Source of the DNA: Raphanus sativus
Lineage: Eukaryota; Streptophyta; Magnoliopsida; Brassicales; Brassicaceae
NCBI RefSeq assembly: GCF_000801105.2
Contig: NC_079516.1
Coordinates: 10,602,001-10,666,000 of the forward strand
DNA: 64,000 bases
Reading direction: 5' to 3'
Positions 11,680 to 23,479 of this stretch are shown here, piece after piece. The notes beneath the pieces were generated by a model. That model saw only the letters and a program-made list of their open reading frames with translations. It was not told where the DNA came from and made no database searches. Position 1 is the first letter of the stretch, and each line of letters begins with the position of its first letter. Position numbers and translations under genes: made by a program.

Positions 11680-12960
11680 TTTACAAATCTACCATCTTTT
11701 CATGATTCATTGTCTTTTTCTTAGATGATGATGATGAAAATATGGAAATAATCAATAATCTCGACCACAAAGAACAAGTGATACGTCGTGCTATTGCCAA
11801 TAACAACTTGATAATCCAGCATCTTCTCAACCAACAAAGAAATCAAGCAATCCATGGTGGTTCAGTTCTTGGTCATTCTTTCATCCACCGCGACCGAGAA
11901 AGTGCACATATTAGATTGTTCAACAATTACTTCTCAGAGACTCCGAGATAAAATGAAGATATATTTCATAAGAGATAATGTATGTCTTGTTCCTTATTTC
12001 TTTGTGTTGTTAATGCTGTTGGACATCATGACAACTACTTTCAACAACGAAGAGACACATCAAACCGACTTGGATTATCATCTCTTCAGAAAATAACAGC
12101 TGTGTTTCGGATGCTAGCATATGGTGTACCAGCAGATGTTGCAGAAGAATACATCAAGATAGGCGAGTCAACAACAATAGAGAGCATAAAAAGATTTTGT
12201 CGAGCAATAGTGGAGATATTTTCAGAACAATACTTACGGTCTCCAGGTCCGGCCCTGGGATAGAGCCCGTGAAGCATGGGCTTGGGGCGCCAAATAATAT
12301 ATGCATGTTTGGGGCATCATTTACAAATGTATCTCATTGGTGTAGTGGCTAGCGAGCTTAGAAGATGCTTAGAGATGATGGGTTCGATACTAGTAAAGGG
12401 TAGCTTTTTGTAAATTTGCTTTAGGTGTATTATTATTCTGGACCGGCACTGACGGTCTCCTACACCGAATGACATTTCCAGGCTTCTCTACATTGTGAGA
12501 AACGAGGTTTTCGAGGAATGCTTGGAAGCTTAGATTGCATGCATTGGAAGTGGAAAAATTGTCCTACAGCGTGGATATGACAATATGCAGGCCGTAGTGG
12601 ATCACCAACTATTATTTTTGAAGACGTAGCAGGTTATGATCTTTGGATATGGCATGCATATTATGGTATGTCGGGCACCAATAATGATATCAATGTATTG
12701 GAATCTTCTCATCTTTTCTCCAATCTTGCTCAAAGTATTGCTCCTCTTGCTCAGTATGTCATTCAAGGAAAAGAATATAGTATGGGTATGGCTGGTACGC
12801 TTCTATGTGTGTCTTCTTCTCCAGCAACAAAACGTTTCTGCTTGCTCCTAGCTATATTTATAGTTGGTTTTTATATGCATCTACTGGTCGCATTTTCGCT
12901 TGGATAAACTGTGTTCCCAAGTCTTTGGACTTAAACCTTTGAATTTTGAATTTGATTACC
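11680..12960 (+). pseudogene. PIF/Harbinger transposase-derived pseudogene
   Basis: Translated pieces resemble plant PIF/Harbinger (DDE_Tnp_4, ALP1-like) transposases. An N-terminal stretch at 11742-11951 (MEIINNLDHKEQ..) is followed in another frame by the helix-rich part at 11982-12240 (FRMLAYGVPADVAEEYIKIG). The central LDCMHWKWKNCPTAW-like and GTNNDINVLESSHLF-like segments lie near 12525-12760. Several in-frame stops and frame changes break it, and a hAT MITE splits it at 12244. No complete DDE triad can be read, and the usual C-terminal part is lost after about 12900. The gene is dead. Confidence 0.85.
12244..12451. mobile_element. 208-bp non-autonomous hAT element (MITE)
   Basis: The insert separates two collinear halves of the Harbinger transposase. 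It is flanked by the 8-bp direct repeat acggtctc (12236-12243 and 12452-12459). Its ends are short imperfect inverted repeats, both starting CAG (caggtccggccctgg on the left, cagtgccggtccaga as the complement on the right). An 8-bp TSD with CA-starting ends indicates the hAT superfamily. Inside, tggtgtagtgg (12338-12348) and ggttcgatac (12381-12390) look like tRNA boxes A and B. Confidence 0.85.
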
Positions 12961-13131
12961 ATTATCGACAAAAAAGAAGAAGATTGAACAGAAAAGGAAA
13001 CCTAAAATTAGAAGGAATATCCAACATTTGTTTCTAAATGAAAGAATTAAAAGTCTCCCACTTTAGCAATATCTATTATATGTATAAATCTCACACTATA
13101 CACACCAAAACTGGCGGCTCCAGACGCAACT
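12961..13131. other. Gap between Harbinger remnant and SNL5 3' region
   Basis: Short AT-rich stretch that probably holds the end of the SNL5 transcript. No other feature was seen. Confidence 0.4.
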
Positions 13132-13394
13132 TTAGGAAAATAAAAATTTACGGTTGACATGTGAATCTCTTTGAGGCAGAAATGATGCAAGAATCTTGTC
13201 AAAGACAGTTTGGTCTCTAGTCTCTACCACTAACTCATACTTGCATATCTCGGCCAAGAACTTCCACACCTGCAAAACAATACACAAAAGCCCTAATCTA
13301 CCAACTTTTTATCTCGAATCAGAGATTACTGAGAATTGCAACACTGCTGAATAATAAGTCTGCAATGATTAAGGCAAAAAGAGGGTTACTTACG
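13132..13394 (-). pseudogene. Former C-terminal coding end of SNL5, now behind a stop
   Basis: Downstream of the SNL5 stop (TAA, 13412-13414) the frame stays open for six codons to a good donor at 13394/13393. An acceptor follows, and an exon 13132-13269 continues in the same phase for 45 codons (starting VWKFLAEICKYELVVE) to TAA at 13132-13134. The match of phase and splice sites, and the coding-like amino-acid usage, suggest that these were once the last codons of the protein. They are now 3' UTR, unless the stop is a sequencing error. Confidence 0.6.
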
Positions 13395-13411
13395 TGCTTG
13401 AAGTCGCGTTG

Positions 13412-16400
13412 TTAAGGCAAGGCAGCAAGTCTACGGTTCAGACACAAGTGAAATCGCGATATTCTTTTCTTTCTCGAGGTTTCACTGTTACCAGGAGTTT
13501 TGTCATTGTCAAGCCCATTTGGATTCACTTTTGGTTTCCTCTGCTTGCTTCTATACAGAAGATCTGATGTGTTTGGTTCATATTTGACCTAATAACAGTT
13601 TGGACACTCATTATTCATATTCACATTTCAAATTTAAGCCACAATTTTTTTATATTCACATTAAAATACAGTAAGATTATTAATACGATTTAATTAGCAT
13701 GTAACGTACCTTGGAAGAACTGCAAGCCATCTTACATTCAACCTCATTGATAATCTTCAATCCTTCCATTGCACGCAACATCCCTGAAGATTCATCTGGA
13801 CCGTTCATTTTCACCTTGTTCCTGAAGATAGCATATATAAAGATGATTACCAAATGCACTTGCACAACTAAATATATATAAAAAAGGTAAGCTCTTATCA
13901 TTGCTTTTTCATTCACCTCTTCAGATATAGACCAGGTCTTTCTTCATCAGGTAAAAGCGAAAGAAAGTCATTCTGAAGATAATTTGCAAAACCTGGTTCC
14001 ACTGTTACAGCTGTAATTTCAGGCTGATGATCGTTCCCGTTGTTCATAAGTTGAATCGCCAGACGGGTTTGTGCTGATGACTGGCACAGAGATTTTGAAA
14101 AGATACATTAGCAAGTGAGACCAATATACACAAGGTTTTCCAAAAATATTAAGAGAAACATACATATTCAATCCGGTATATGTTCTGCTCATGGAGAAGG
14201 GCTCGCGCATTCTCATGGTACACTATATCAAAGAATCTTCCAGGTTTTCTGTATTTCTCATATGTGTATAGTTGCAGTAGCTTGGTGTCTGTCTCATCAG
14301 CTGCAACTGAATGAAGCTGAAGCATGTCCAAGCCACGTCAATGATCAGCACAGAGGGAGAAAAGAAGCAGAGTCGAAAAACATGATTTAAGTTGCAGGTG
14401 AATTGGAAGCTTACATGCTTGACAAACTTCTGAACTAGCTTGTCCAATGTGAAGAGAACATATGATTGTGCTCCAATAATAGCTCGGCATTCATCTTCAA
14501 ACTTTGTATTATCACTTGAGCCGTCAAGTAAATTATAGAGAGCATCCATGAACCTGTGCTTCAGAAATATCAGTAAGAAAAGGAACTATTGTTTCAATTT
14601 AAAAGTACCAATACTCCTTATAAGATAAACTACCTAGCATAAGAATCAGGAGATGTGTTATCTGGATCTGGAGCTTTCCATTTCCTCTCTGAATGTATCT
14701 TTGCAGATTGTATTCTCTCGTACAACATCTGGACCAAACCAACAAAAAAAAAAAAATTGGCGGTTTGAACTTTAAGACAATTGACATTTAAAGAACTTGA
14801 GAAGTTTGTTTAATAGTCCTTACTTGATGAAGCCTAAAAAGAACATAAAAGGAATCATTTCCATAGAAAACTCGAGAATCATTAGGAGAGTTACTTTCAC
14901 TGACTTGCAGTGCTTCAGACACATGCTTTGCAAGGGGCTTTACAGGTCGCAGATACCGTTCTGAAAGTGTGAGAGATCCACCTTCACTCTCATTGGATTT
15001 AATCATCCCTACAGCCTCATTTTCACTCTCAATCACACTGTCGAGCCGGTCACAGTTCATAGCTCCTTTATGCTCTTCATCGGAAGAAACTTGGCCACCA
15101 AATTTGCTTCCTGAGGCGTGAGTAGTTTTATTTTCATCATCTTTAGGGAGAGTATTGCTCTTTGCTTTGGTTTCAGTAAAGACTGAACCTCCTTTGTGCT
15201 CTTGCTCTTTACTACCTCCTACATTGTCTGGCAGTTTCTGAACAGACTCCCCGTCGTTGTCTCTATGGACCTCAAAATCGCCTTGCTCAAAACTTTCGGT
15301 GGGAGATAACTCACCCTCTTCTCGCTCAACCTTCTGATCTCCCAGCATTACATCACTACGATTCTCTACACCCTCCATCAACAAATACTTTTTGGGTGGT
15401 GACACCAGCTTGGGAGGCTGGGTATCCTATAGAACAACATACAAAAGATAGATGAATATCTTTTTCAAGACCCATAATAAGATCAGAACATTTGACTACA
15501 TTAAGTCAGCTAAAAGTGTATACGGCCCCAAATCAAGAAAAAGGACCAAAGAAAGGAGAGACAACCCAGTTACCTCAATATTCATAGCTGCGCCAACATG
15601 CAGTTTATCTTGCTGAATGGTTTCTTGTGCGACAGAGCTTCCTTGTACTGTTGGGATTTCTTTGTTAGGTGTTGTTGGAGGTGTTAGAAGTTTTAGGTTT
15701 GAGACAAGAGAAACGTCACAGGTGCTGTCCTTCACTGCCTCACATGCATCACGCTGCTCTTGGTTGTCTTTGGACTTTGCAACATCAATCATTGCCTCAC
15801 TAGTTTGAGACCTAGAAGGAACGCCAAACATGGGCTCCAAAAAGGCTACCCACAGCTTCATTACTTTATCTGACTGTTCAGTGGCACATATTTCTTCGCA
15901 GTAATACTTGATTAGTTGGTATAAGTCAGCATGAACTTGAGTATCGGAATAACTGAATTCCAAGTCTGGGATGAAAGAGGGCTTAGTTCCGACTGCAATG
16001 GCATGAAGCGGGTCTTCTTTATGCTTTCTGTCACTGATATCTTTTATCTCAGCCACCAAACCTGAATATGGTACATAACAGACAAGTTTACTCAGTTGCA
16101 AGTTTGCACTTATAAAGCTTCAAGTGCAACCAAACAAAATCAACAGTTTTCAATATTAGGTAGGTAATCTAAACAACTGTAATAAAAAAAAAAAACCTTT
16201 TGTGCTCAGATTCTTGGAGTCCTGCTGCTTAAAATAAAAGCTACGGTGATCTAGTGATTTGTGATGATTCTTTGCATATACATCAGCCCATACTTTCCTG
16301 AAATCAAAGCGACACCTAGCCCATTCTTCTTGTTTCTGCTTCAAGCGAGTTAGTATCACCGGCAAGGCTATATGAGAGTTCTTGTTCAGAATTTCCATAA

Positions 16401-18673
16401 CGTCAAGCCCATAATCCCCGTACAACCGCTCAATGCATCTTAGGTTCAGCACTATTATATCGTTTAAATATAAAGGAATTAGCACAAGTAAGAGAATAAT
16501 AGACATACATATCGGCACACCCAGACAGATCAAAATTAACTACTTGCCTGATAAGTGTTCTTTGATACAAATTGGTGTAGAGATTGTGTTGTTGTTCATC
16601 TTCTCCAGAAGCGTTTCCACACGCTTAATGGCTGCATTCACAGACTCTAATAACATATCCAACTCATACCTGAGACACCATATCAGGAAATTAACACAGA
16701 TCAGATGGAAGTTGAATTAGCTTAGGAATTACATATATGAACACAAATTTCAGACAAAACAATCATTAACTCACCAATGTTATTGTAAGATTCCTAATAT
16801 ACTATATAGGTCTTACCTGTCATCTTCACACCGAAACAAGCTTTCTTCATACTGGTTTTTACGCATGTGTTTGAATGAGTAGTCCTCACTCCCCGATGTG
16901 ACAGAAACCCAATGATCATTGAGTACCTTTTTACCTAGTGAATTTCGGTAGCTTGAAATAGGAATGGGATACTACACAGGAGAAAGCAAACCCATATGAT
17001 CAAAAAGCACAAAATGCTGCATCAAATTGAGTATTGTGAATGAACTTATCAAAGGCACTCACATCATCTGGGAGGTGACGATAGCTTGGTGTACATTGAA
17101 CACAGTCAGTAAGATCCAGTTCGTTTATACCCTTGACCATATTATTTTTTTGGCCAAAGACTACATTTTCATGACCAATCTCATTGTCTTCTACCTGCCG
17201 GTAACCCGGCCATTGACCTTGATTAAGGGATTCTGGAAATATTAACAGAACATTAGATAATAACTCACAGATGTATATATACTTCTTTTCCTTTTGTATC
17301 AAAATCACTGGAAACGCAAAGAAACATAAAATAAGAAACGGTACAAATGATTCAAATACTCACTTCCCCGAGAATTACCAGCAACCACAAGATTCTCATC
17401 ACCATCTTCACGTTGATCAGAATGAGCGGTATACTCATCAGGCCTACTTCCAATTTTTATTTTCTGTGGCAGGTAAGAGCCCGTATCAACATCTCAGTCA
17501 AAGTCTAAAGCATCACGTTTCTCAATTCCTATATTATCATTCTTAGCACAATTTGGGAAAGGATGTTAATACATTTAGAAACATGAATAAGGGGAAACCT
17601 TGTTAAAATGCATGGCATGAAGTGAAGCACTTCTGTCATGCGGTACTGCATTGCTTCCAGAACCTGATCCTGAATTATTAGGTAAGAAATTAACAAACTC
17701 AGCAAGCAGATCCTCATGGCCCTGGAACAACAGAGTAACCTGTACAACAGATGATTATCAGAAGAAAAATAAATCACCAAGAAACCTAGTTTAATCAGAT
17801 AAAATGCATTTACTCTAAACATACCTCTTGATAGACAGAGGAGATGGACTTGCCTTCCTTTCTATACATGTTCAAGATGTCAAGAAACCTTTTATACGCA
17901 CGGTCATCATCCCCAAACCGCGCCTGCAGCAGAAACAAATCTCAACTAACGTTAACTGTTTTGGATAATAGATATAACAAAAAAAAAAACATCAGATACA
18001 AACCTTGATCTTGTTAACAAAATCGATAGCTTCTCCAAAAGCCACAGGCTTCTTCACAGGAAGTGTTATTCTGTAACCCTTAGGCAAGAAGGTATTAAAC
18101 CCCAAAAGCAAGTCGTCATAGCCCTTGAACAACTCTTTTACGCTTGCAATGACGTCACTCGTGTTAACTCTACAAAACCAAACAAGAAAGAGATTAAAAC
18201 AAACTTCCTCCTGTGTTGTAGAGAGAAAAAAAAAATGGTATTTTTAATTGAACTACCTCTGGGCTTTAAAGTCCTTCATGAGTGCAAGGAAAGTGTCGTA
18301 CTTGTCTTTCTTGTCTTGAAACATATCCTTGACAGCTTTGAGATAGCTCAGGGCATCATCCGTTGTTAGCCCTCCCATGTTTCCTCCTCCTCCTCCACCT
18401 ATCGTTAAAGCCCTACCATTTCTGCATTACACAACAAAACATAAATTAAACTCATTTCCTCTGTCTTAAAGGTAACTAACCCAAGAATAATTATACTCAA
18501 TTCAACCTAGAAATTCAAAAAACAGAGAATATAAATTAATATCCCACAAACAGAAAATTGATTAATTTAAAATTCGAGAAGACAAAAACAAGAGATTAGG
18601 ATTAAAGACAAAGAGCTTACGTTTGTCCTCGTGTCTGAGCTTCAACGTAAACCTCTTCTCTAACTCTCTTCAT
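13412..18673 (-). CDS. SNL5: Paired amphipathic helix (SIN3-like) co-repressor, SNL5 type
   Basis: Scaffold of SIN3/histone-deacetylase complexes acting in the nucleus. Eighteen exons: 18621-18673, 18257-18421, 18004-18169, 17825-17923, 17599-17739, 17364-17463, 17063-17232, 16817-16971, 16548-16669, 16197-16451, 15574-16061, 14824-15426, 14634-14728, 14415-14553, 14164-14316, 13917-14080, 13710-13821 and 13412-13588. They total 1119 codons with all phases agreeing. PAH1 lies near residues 30-90 ([14 protein letters not shown]..), PAH2 near 105-165 and a third PAH-like helix pair before residue 240. The SIN3 histone-deacetylase-interaction region begins at [11 protein letters not shown]. The C-terminal part has the usual EREEGELSP stretch and Sin3_C block ([12 protein letters not shown]..). 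The intron after 16548 has a GC donor. Exon 6 is given from 17463; an upstream acceptor would add an in-frame TGA (17494-17496). The protein ends early compared with its own downstream frame. SIN3-like identity is certain; SNL5 rather than SNL6 follows from neighbour order. Confidence 0.92.
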
Positions 18674-19950
18674 CTCTCTTCAACTTTCAAAATAACACAA
18701 CAAACGCTTCACTGCCCTGAAACCAAAAACCAATCAAACAAATTCAAATCAGAAACCAGATCTATCTATCGAACCAACAAACCAACGAAGAGAAGGAGAT
18801 TTGTCGGATATTTCAAAAACATTGAACAGACAGGATCATTCTTCAAAGGGGACAGAGACAACTTCTAGGTTCCTTTCCGAAGAAGATAAAAAACGTACAT
18901 AGAAAAGCGAGTGGATCGGCGGCGGGAGTTTGGCGGATAAAAGGGATACCAATCTATCTTCACACGAAAGAAGAAGAAAAAGCAAACGAAGACGATTGCT
19001 TCTGGATTTGGATCTCTTTGTATCTCTCTTCTCTCTCTGTCTCTGAGATACAAATAGTTTTCAGGGGAAGGAAGCGAGAGAGGTTACCCGAAAATAAAAA
19101 ATCAAAGGCTAAAAGCTCTTTCGAGCGAGAGAGGGAAAGACAAGGAAGGAGCCTTGTGATTGTTTATGTTTATGTTTATGTGTATGGTGTGCGGAGAGGT
19201 AATAATAATCAAGTGTGTTTCTTTATATCTCGCATGTACTCATGCATTTACTAAATATTTACTTATATAAAGTCTTTTTTGCCATGTATATATAGAAAAT
19301 CATATTTCTATTCAACAGAATAATAATTGCGTTTTACCATCTAAGGTAATAACATGGCTTTTGCAATAAATAGAAAATCACATTTCTATAATAGTTATCA
19401 AACACTTGTCAAAAATAATACTACCTTTTTAACAAACTACATTCTATCTAGTATTGTCAGACTCTTATAGAAAGTGAATATTTTCACAATACTCTTGTAG
19501 AAAATAAAAATATATTTCTGTTCTCAAGGTAATAAAACATTTTTGCAATGAAAATAAAATTATCTTTCTATAATATTTTGAAAAATTGTCAAAAAAATTA
19601 ATAATATTTTGAGCAATTTAGGCTAAAAACCAAGGAAGATCGATATATTAGCATAATACCAAAGACCAAAACTTGAACCAACACGTCATCAAAATAAGAG
19701 TGAAAATGACGAGTTTACCCTTGACGCTTCAGCATTTCTCTTCTCGGTTATAGGCTCGTAGAGTTTTTAGTTCTGACAAAATATATTTACATAGATTTGA
19801 CAAGATAACATAAAGATTTCGTTTACATTACAAGGAATTGCATCGGTAAACAAAATTATACAGTATTTTTGAGATAAGTATGACGCAAATGGCGCAGCTG
19901 TACACGAAATCTAGCAAAAGATTTCTCTGTCATTCGTGTACTAGAGATCT
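18674..19950. other. SNL5 5' flank and AT-rich intergenic DNA
   Basis: 18674-19150 is purine/pyrimidine-biased with many ct and ag runs, as in plant 5' leaders, and is taken as the SNL5 leader and promoter. From 19200 on the DNA is AT-rich with repeated short phrases (aatcatatttctat, ttttgcaat) but no clear unit. No gene was seen. Confidence 0.5.
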
Positions 19951-19959
19951 AGGTGAAAT

Positions 19960-21170
19960 CTATGGGCGTCTATAAAAAGTCTTACACGGTCTCTCCATTT
20001 CAAGGAAACGCAGTAGAGTTAAATCTATGGTCGTGTTTTTCGAATCTGGCATGGAGATTGGAAGAAGAACGGTCAAGACCAGTGGCACTTTGTACCAAAC
20101 AATCAAGATTACGGCTTCACTATGTACATGGATTCCCCTGAAACCTTAGAGGTCATCGATGCTACGGTTAGGGAAAACTACATGCTCGGTTCAGCTACTC
20201 CTGTTCTGATAACATACGGGATGCTTGACTGGATAATGTTCCTAAGTGGACCTTCACCGCGATAACGGTTGCTACGACATCTGACCTTGTCAATTTAATC
20301 ACCCGGAGGCCCTCACCTGCTGAGATAACACTCCTTGTTACATTTGGAGCAAAGAAAGTTGCTGAGTTTCAATTTCTCTCTCGTTCTGATTTCACGATGG
20401 GGTCTTCAACCTACGTGGTCAGTGCTTCTCAGGATGAAAGAGCTAGAGCAAGATACAAGTGTAAGTGATGTAAAAGATTATATGTTCTACACATAAGATG
20501 CTCGTCTATATATTATACTAATCTTATATTTTGATCTCAAGCTTGATTTTGGGTGAAAGGCTTCTTACGAGTGAGAGGGTTAAGACTGAGATATTTGGAG
20601 AGCAAGAGATGCTTATCCTCCACCTTGTAGCGCTAGAGATGGCATATGCGGACATGGTTCTGCGAACCCAACCATCTTCAAGGGTAGTCCAAGAAGTGGA
20701 GATCATTCAACTTGATGATGATGATGAGATGGTGGATGCTTCTCAGATGGGTAGGACAGGGAATGGAACCCTAGTAGGAACCGGAGGTATGTATCACTTT
20801 CTAACCGGCTAAAAACAATATTACCGTGTTGATTAGGTTTCTCGGACGCCTAGTTAGAATCCTTCACCTTTACGAAATTTATAATAAGGACCAAGTCATA
20901 CAGTGTTTTTTTCCAACGCAAGAGCGGTTGTTCCTTTTCAGCCTCAGCCGCTAGCACAAATCTCCGCGGAAGAAGCACCATCGGTTTTTTGGGATGTTGG
21001 GTTGGATTTGTTGGACTATCCTGAATTCTACAACCTCAAAGGGATGGTCGCCTTGTCATAGCTGACTCAGCATTCTTGAATGAGATCATTGACGCAAATT
21101 ACCAGTCTCTGGAAGAAGTTTTCCTCATCGCCAACAACAACGAAACGGAACTAGGACTGAGTTAAGGTGA
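19960..21170 (+). pseudogene. Degenerate MULE (mudrA-type) N-terminal remnant
   Basis: Frame-hopping translation from about 20045 to 20460 gives a continuous-looking domain. It includes DQWHFVPNNQDYGF, ETLEVIDATVRENYMLGS, TPVLITYGMLDW and LLVTFGAKKVAEFQFLSRS followed by FTMGSSTYVV. This pattern resembles the N-terminal part of plant Mutator transposases. Further fragments (VFWDVGLDLLDYPEFYNL near 20985; IADSAFLNEIIDANYQSLEE near 21060) may be later parts of the same gene. Stops and frame changes are frequent and no MULE catalytic domain follows. The family call comes from pattern memory and is moderately sure; coding decay is clear. Confidence 0.55.
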
Positions 21171-22042
21171 ATCCTCAACTGGGTGCACTGCTATTATTTG
21201 CAATCAGTTAGGAGCAGCCGTGGTACCCAGAGAGATCGGAAATCAATGTATACATGTTCACTACATATTTTCAATAGTCTTGTAATTGTTTACTACAACT
21301 TTAAAAAACTAAGTGTAGCTTATTACTCAGACAACGGAGCTGGTCTTGTGGAGGGAGCTGCTGGAACAACAATAGAGAAGCTCAACAACTCTCTTCCCGG
21401 CCCATCACTGACGCTTATATATATATATATATATGAACCGGACAGATTGATATGCGGTCCATTAAAGAATTATATTATTTGGACGCGAAATAATTTGTTT
21501 TATTTTACATATCCGCTTAAAGAAATTCTCAAAAGTAATCTATTTTCTTAAAGGAGATTTCAAAAAAAAAATAGCTTTTCTTTTTTTTCAAAATTTTAAG
21601 GTTATTAAAAACTGAAAAAAGAAATTTGAATAGTTAATTTTCACCATCAATATTATTAAAATAAGAAAATGACCTATTGATTTTTTTTTGTAACAACAAC
21701 ATCCTATTGATATAAGCGTGATCCAAGTATTTTAATATTATTGATTAAAACATTTTATTAATTATTTAAGAGAAATATTATACAAAGAAAATAATAAATA
21801 TGACAAAAACAAAAATTAAAAAATTAAAATTTCTAAGAAAATATAAAACAAAAAATATATTCACCCTATTTTTTTTTACGACATACCCACCCTATTTAAG
21901 AAAAAAAAAAGGCAAAGAAACATAAATGCTTTACTATGTTCTTAACCCAATGGTATTTGACCAAAGGTGGACCAATAGAAAAACAGATGGCGTTTCTAAA
22001 TAAAAAAAAAACTAGCAGTTGAGTTGATTCTGTGCAAAAAGG
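21171..22042. other. Intergenic DNA with a (TA)n run
   Basis: Contains an (at)n microsatellite at about 21416-21434 and AT-rich sequence after it. No gene or transposon end was identified. Confidence 0.45.
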
Positions 22043-22342
22043 ATGATGCCAAAGTCAAAGGGAAAAGAAGGGATTGAGATCAACGACGATAGTGGCGATT
22101 CATCTTTCGATCTAACTTTGCTCAAAGAGGCTATCGACAACGTCCCAACGAAGAAGAAGAACACATTTGATCTAACTTCGATGTCTCTGGCAATATCATC
22201 AGTGGATCGAAAGTGCAGTAAACGGAGAGTTTCAGCGATGAAGAGAGATATCAAATCAAAGGCGGAGAGGGAATCTACGATGCAGCGATTGCGAACCCTT
22301 GTTATGATCTGCGATAAATACTCTTGTAATACTTCATTTTAG
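22043..22342 (+). CDS. Hypothetical small protein, 99 aa, or first exon of a lost gene
   Basis: Open frame from ATG 22043 to TAG 22342, basic and Ser/Lys-rich (starts MMPKSKGKEGIEINDD; a later stretch has RKCSKRRVSAMKRDIKSK). I do not recognise it. Composition is coding-like and differs from the AT-rich surroundings. A second coding-like scrap lies at about 22844-22959, reading YNPPYGAFTQVPSGYIPHRP to a TGA after one frame change. The two may be pieces of one decayed gene. No splice model connects them convincingly. A run of 16 G follows the stop. Confidence 0.35.
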   Translation: MMPKSKGKEGIEINDDSGDSSFDLTLLKEAIDNVPTKKKNTFDLTSMSLAISSVDRKCSKRRVSAMKRDIKSKAERESTMQRLRTLVMICDKYSCNTSF

Positions 22343-22347
22343 GTTTT

Positions 22348-22363
22348 GGGGGGGGGGGGGGGG
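22348..22363. repeat. Poly(G) run, 16 bases
   Basis: Uninterrupted run of 16 G, six bases after the stop of the small open frame. A run of 16 C occurs at 29296-29311. Homopolymers of this length are rare in such AT-rich DNA and are prone to length errors in sequencing. Confidence 0.95.
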
Positions 22364-23395
22364 TTTCTTCGATATCCTTTACACAATCGACATTAATAGG
22401 GATCGTTCTTGCTTCAAATACTCCTCTGTTTGCTCTGTCCTGATCCTTGTACACTAAAAAAAATCGATTTTATTTTTATCAGTTGGCTATTATTACTTTA
22501 ACCTTGGCTTCGAAAGGATCACTGAGTGATTGATGTGATAATTGGGCCACTCCCTTTCTAGAGAAAATGTTTAATATTTGGTGTGGTCTTAAGTTTCTAA
22601 ATTGCAGTCTTGATATCGGTGCTGAACTGCTGATGGTATGATTGAAAATTTTATAAATCCAAATGCTGCAGATATCAAGAACGCTGCAAGTTCTTATGAG
22701 AGAGAAGATTTATCCGTAATATATACATATCACAGTTTTGGATATGTTGCTTCCATTCTAAAATCAGCATTTCGAAAAATAATAATAATAATGACGCACA
22801 GCTTCAGACTTGGTCACAAGCAGACTTATGCCCTTCTAACTGCAGTGACATATCCAACACACACATCTCAGCCTCATCCCTGGCTATAATCCTCCTTATG
22901 GCGCTTTTACTCAGGTTCCCTCTGGCTATATTCCTCACCGCCCATATCAAGACTTCTGAATCTGTGTAATGCCATCTTATACTCTTTAATCTTTATTAAC
23001 TACTTGGACATCTTTCGGTACCACTAACTCCTCAAAGAATGTCTATCTGATTTCTCTCATGTCTCTTGCATTAAATTGCATACCCTTTTGACGTAATTGT
23101 GGTTTGACAAGTACTATGTGGAGGGTGTAAAGGGAACGCTGTTTGTTTTGTATCTTATGCTTTTCTCTTGCATTCTCAAGAGGGATGAGTATACAACATG
23201 AAGTTGAATCTTAGACTGAAAATAACTTGATGGTTGCGTCTGGTTTCTTTGGAGTTCCGTAGAGATCTATGATTCATCTATTTCTGTTACTGTGATACTG
23301 TAGGTTTCATTTAGCTCCCTATATTGTAGTTTGCACTTCACGTTCCTACTGACCTAATTAGGACATATTATGCTTACGAATCTAGTAAGACACAA
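22364..23395. other. Intergenic DNA before the tRNA gene
   Basis: Apart from the coding-like scrap near 22844-22959 there is no supportable gene. Base composition is less AT-rich than elsewhere, so decayed host gene sequence is plausible. Confidence 0.4.
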
Positions 23396-23467
23396 GGGCG
23401 TTTGGTCTAGTGGTATGATTCTCGCTTAGGGTGCGAGAGGTCCCGAGTTCAATTCTCGGAACGCCCC
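23396..23467 (+). tRNA. tRNA-Pro (AGG)
   Basis: A 72-nt cloverleaf. The acceptor arm gggcgtt pairs with aacgccc, with C as discriminator. The D arm contains box A tggtctagtgg. The anticodon stem ctcgc/gcgag encloses the loop ttagggt with anticodon AGG, and the T arm contains gttcaattc. There is no intron. A T-rich stretch suitable for Pol III termination (ttttcttttttac) starts within 5 bases of the 3' end. No CCA is encoded, as normal for nuclear tRNA genes. It appears intact. Confidence 0.95.
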
Positions 23468-23479
23468 AATTTTCTTTTT

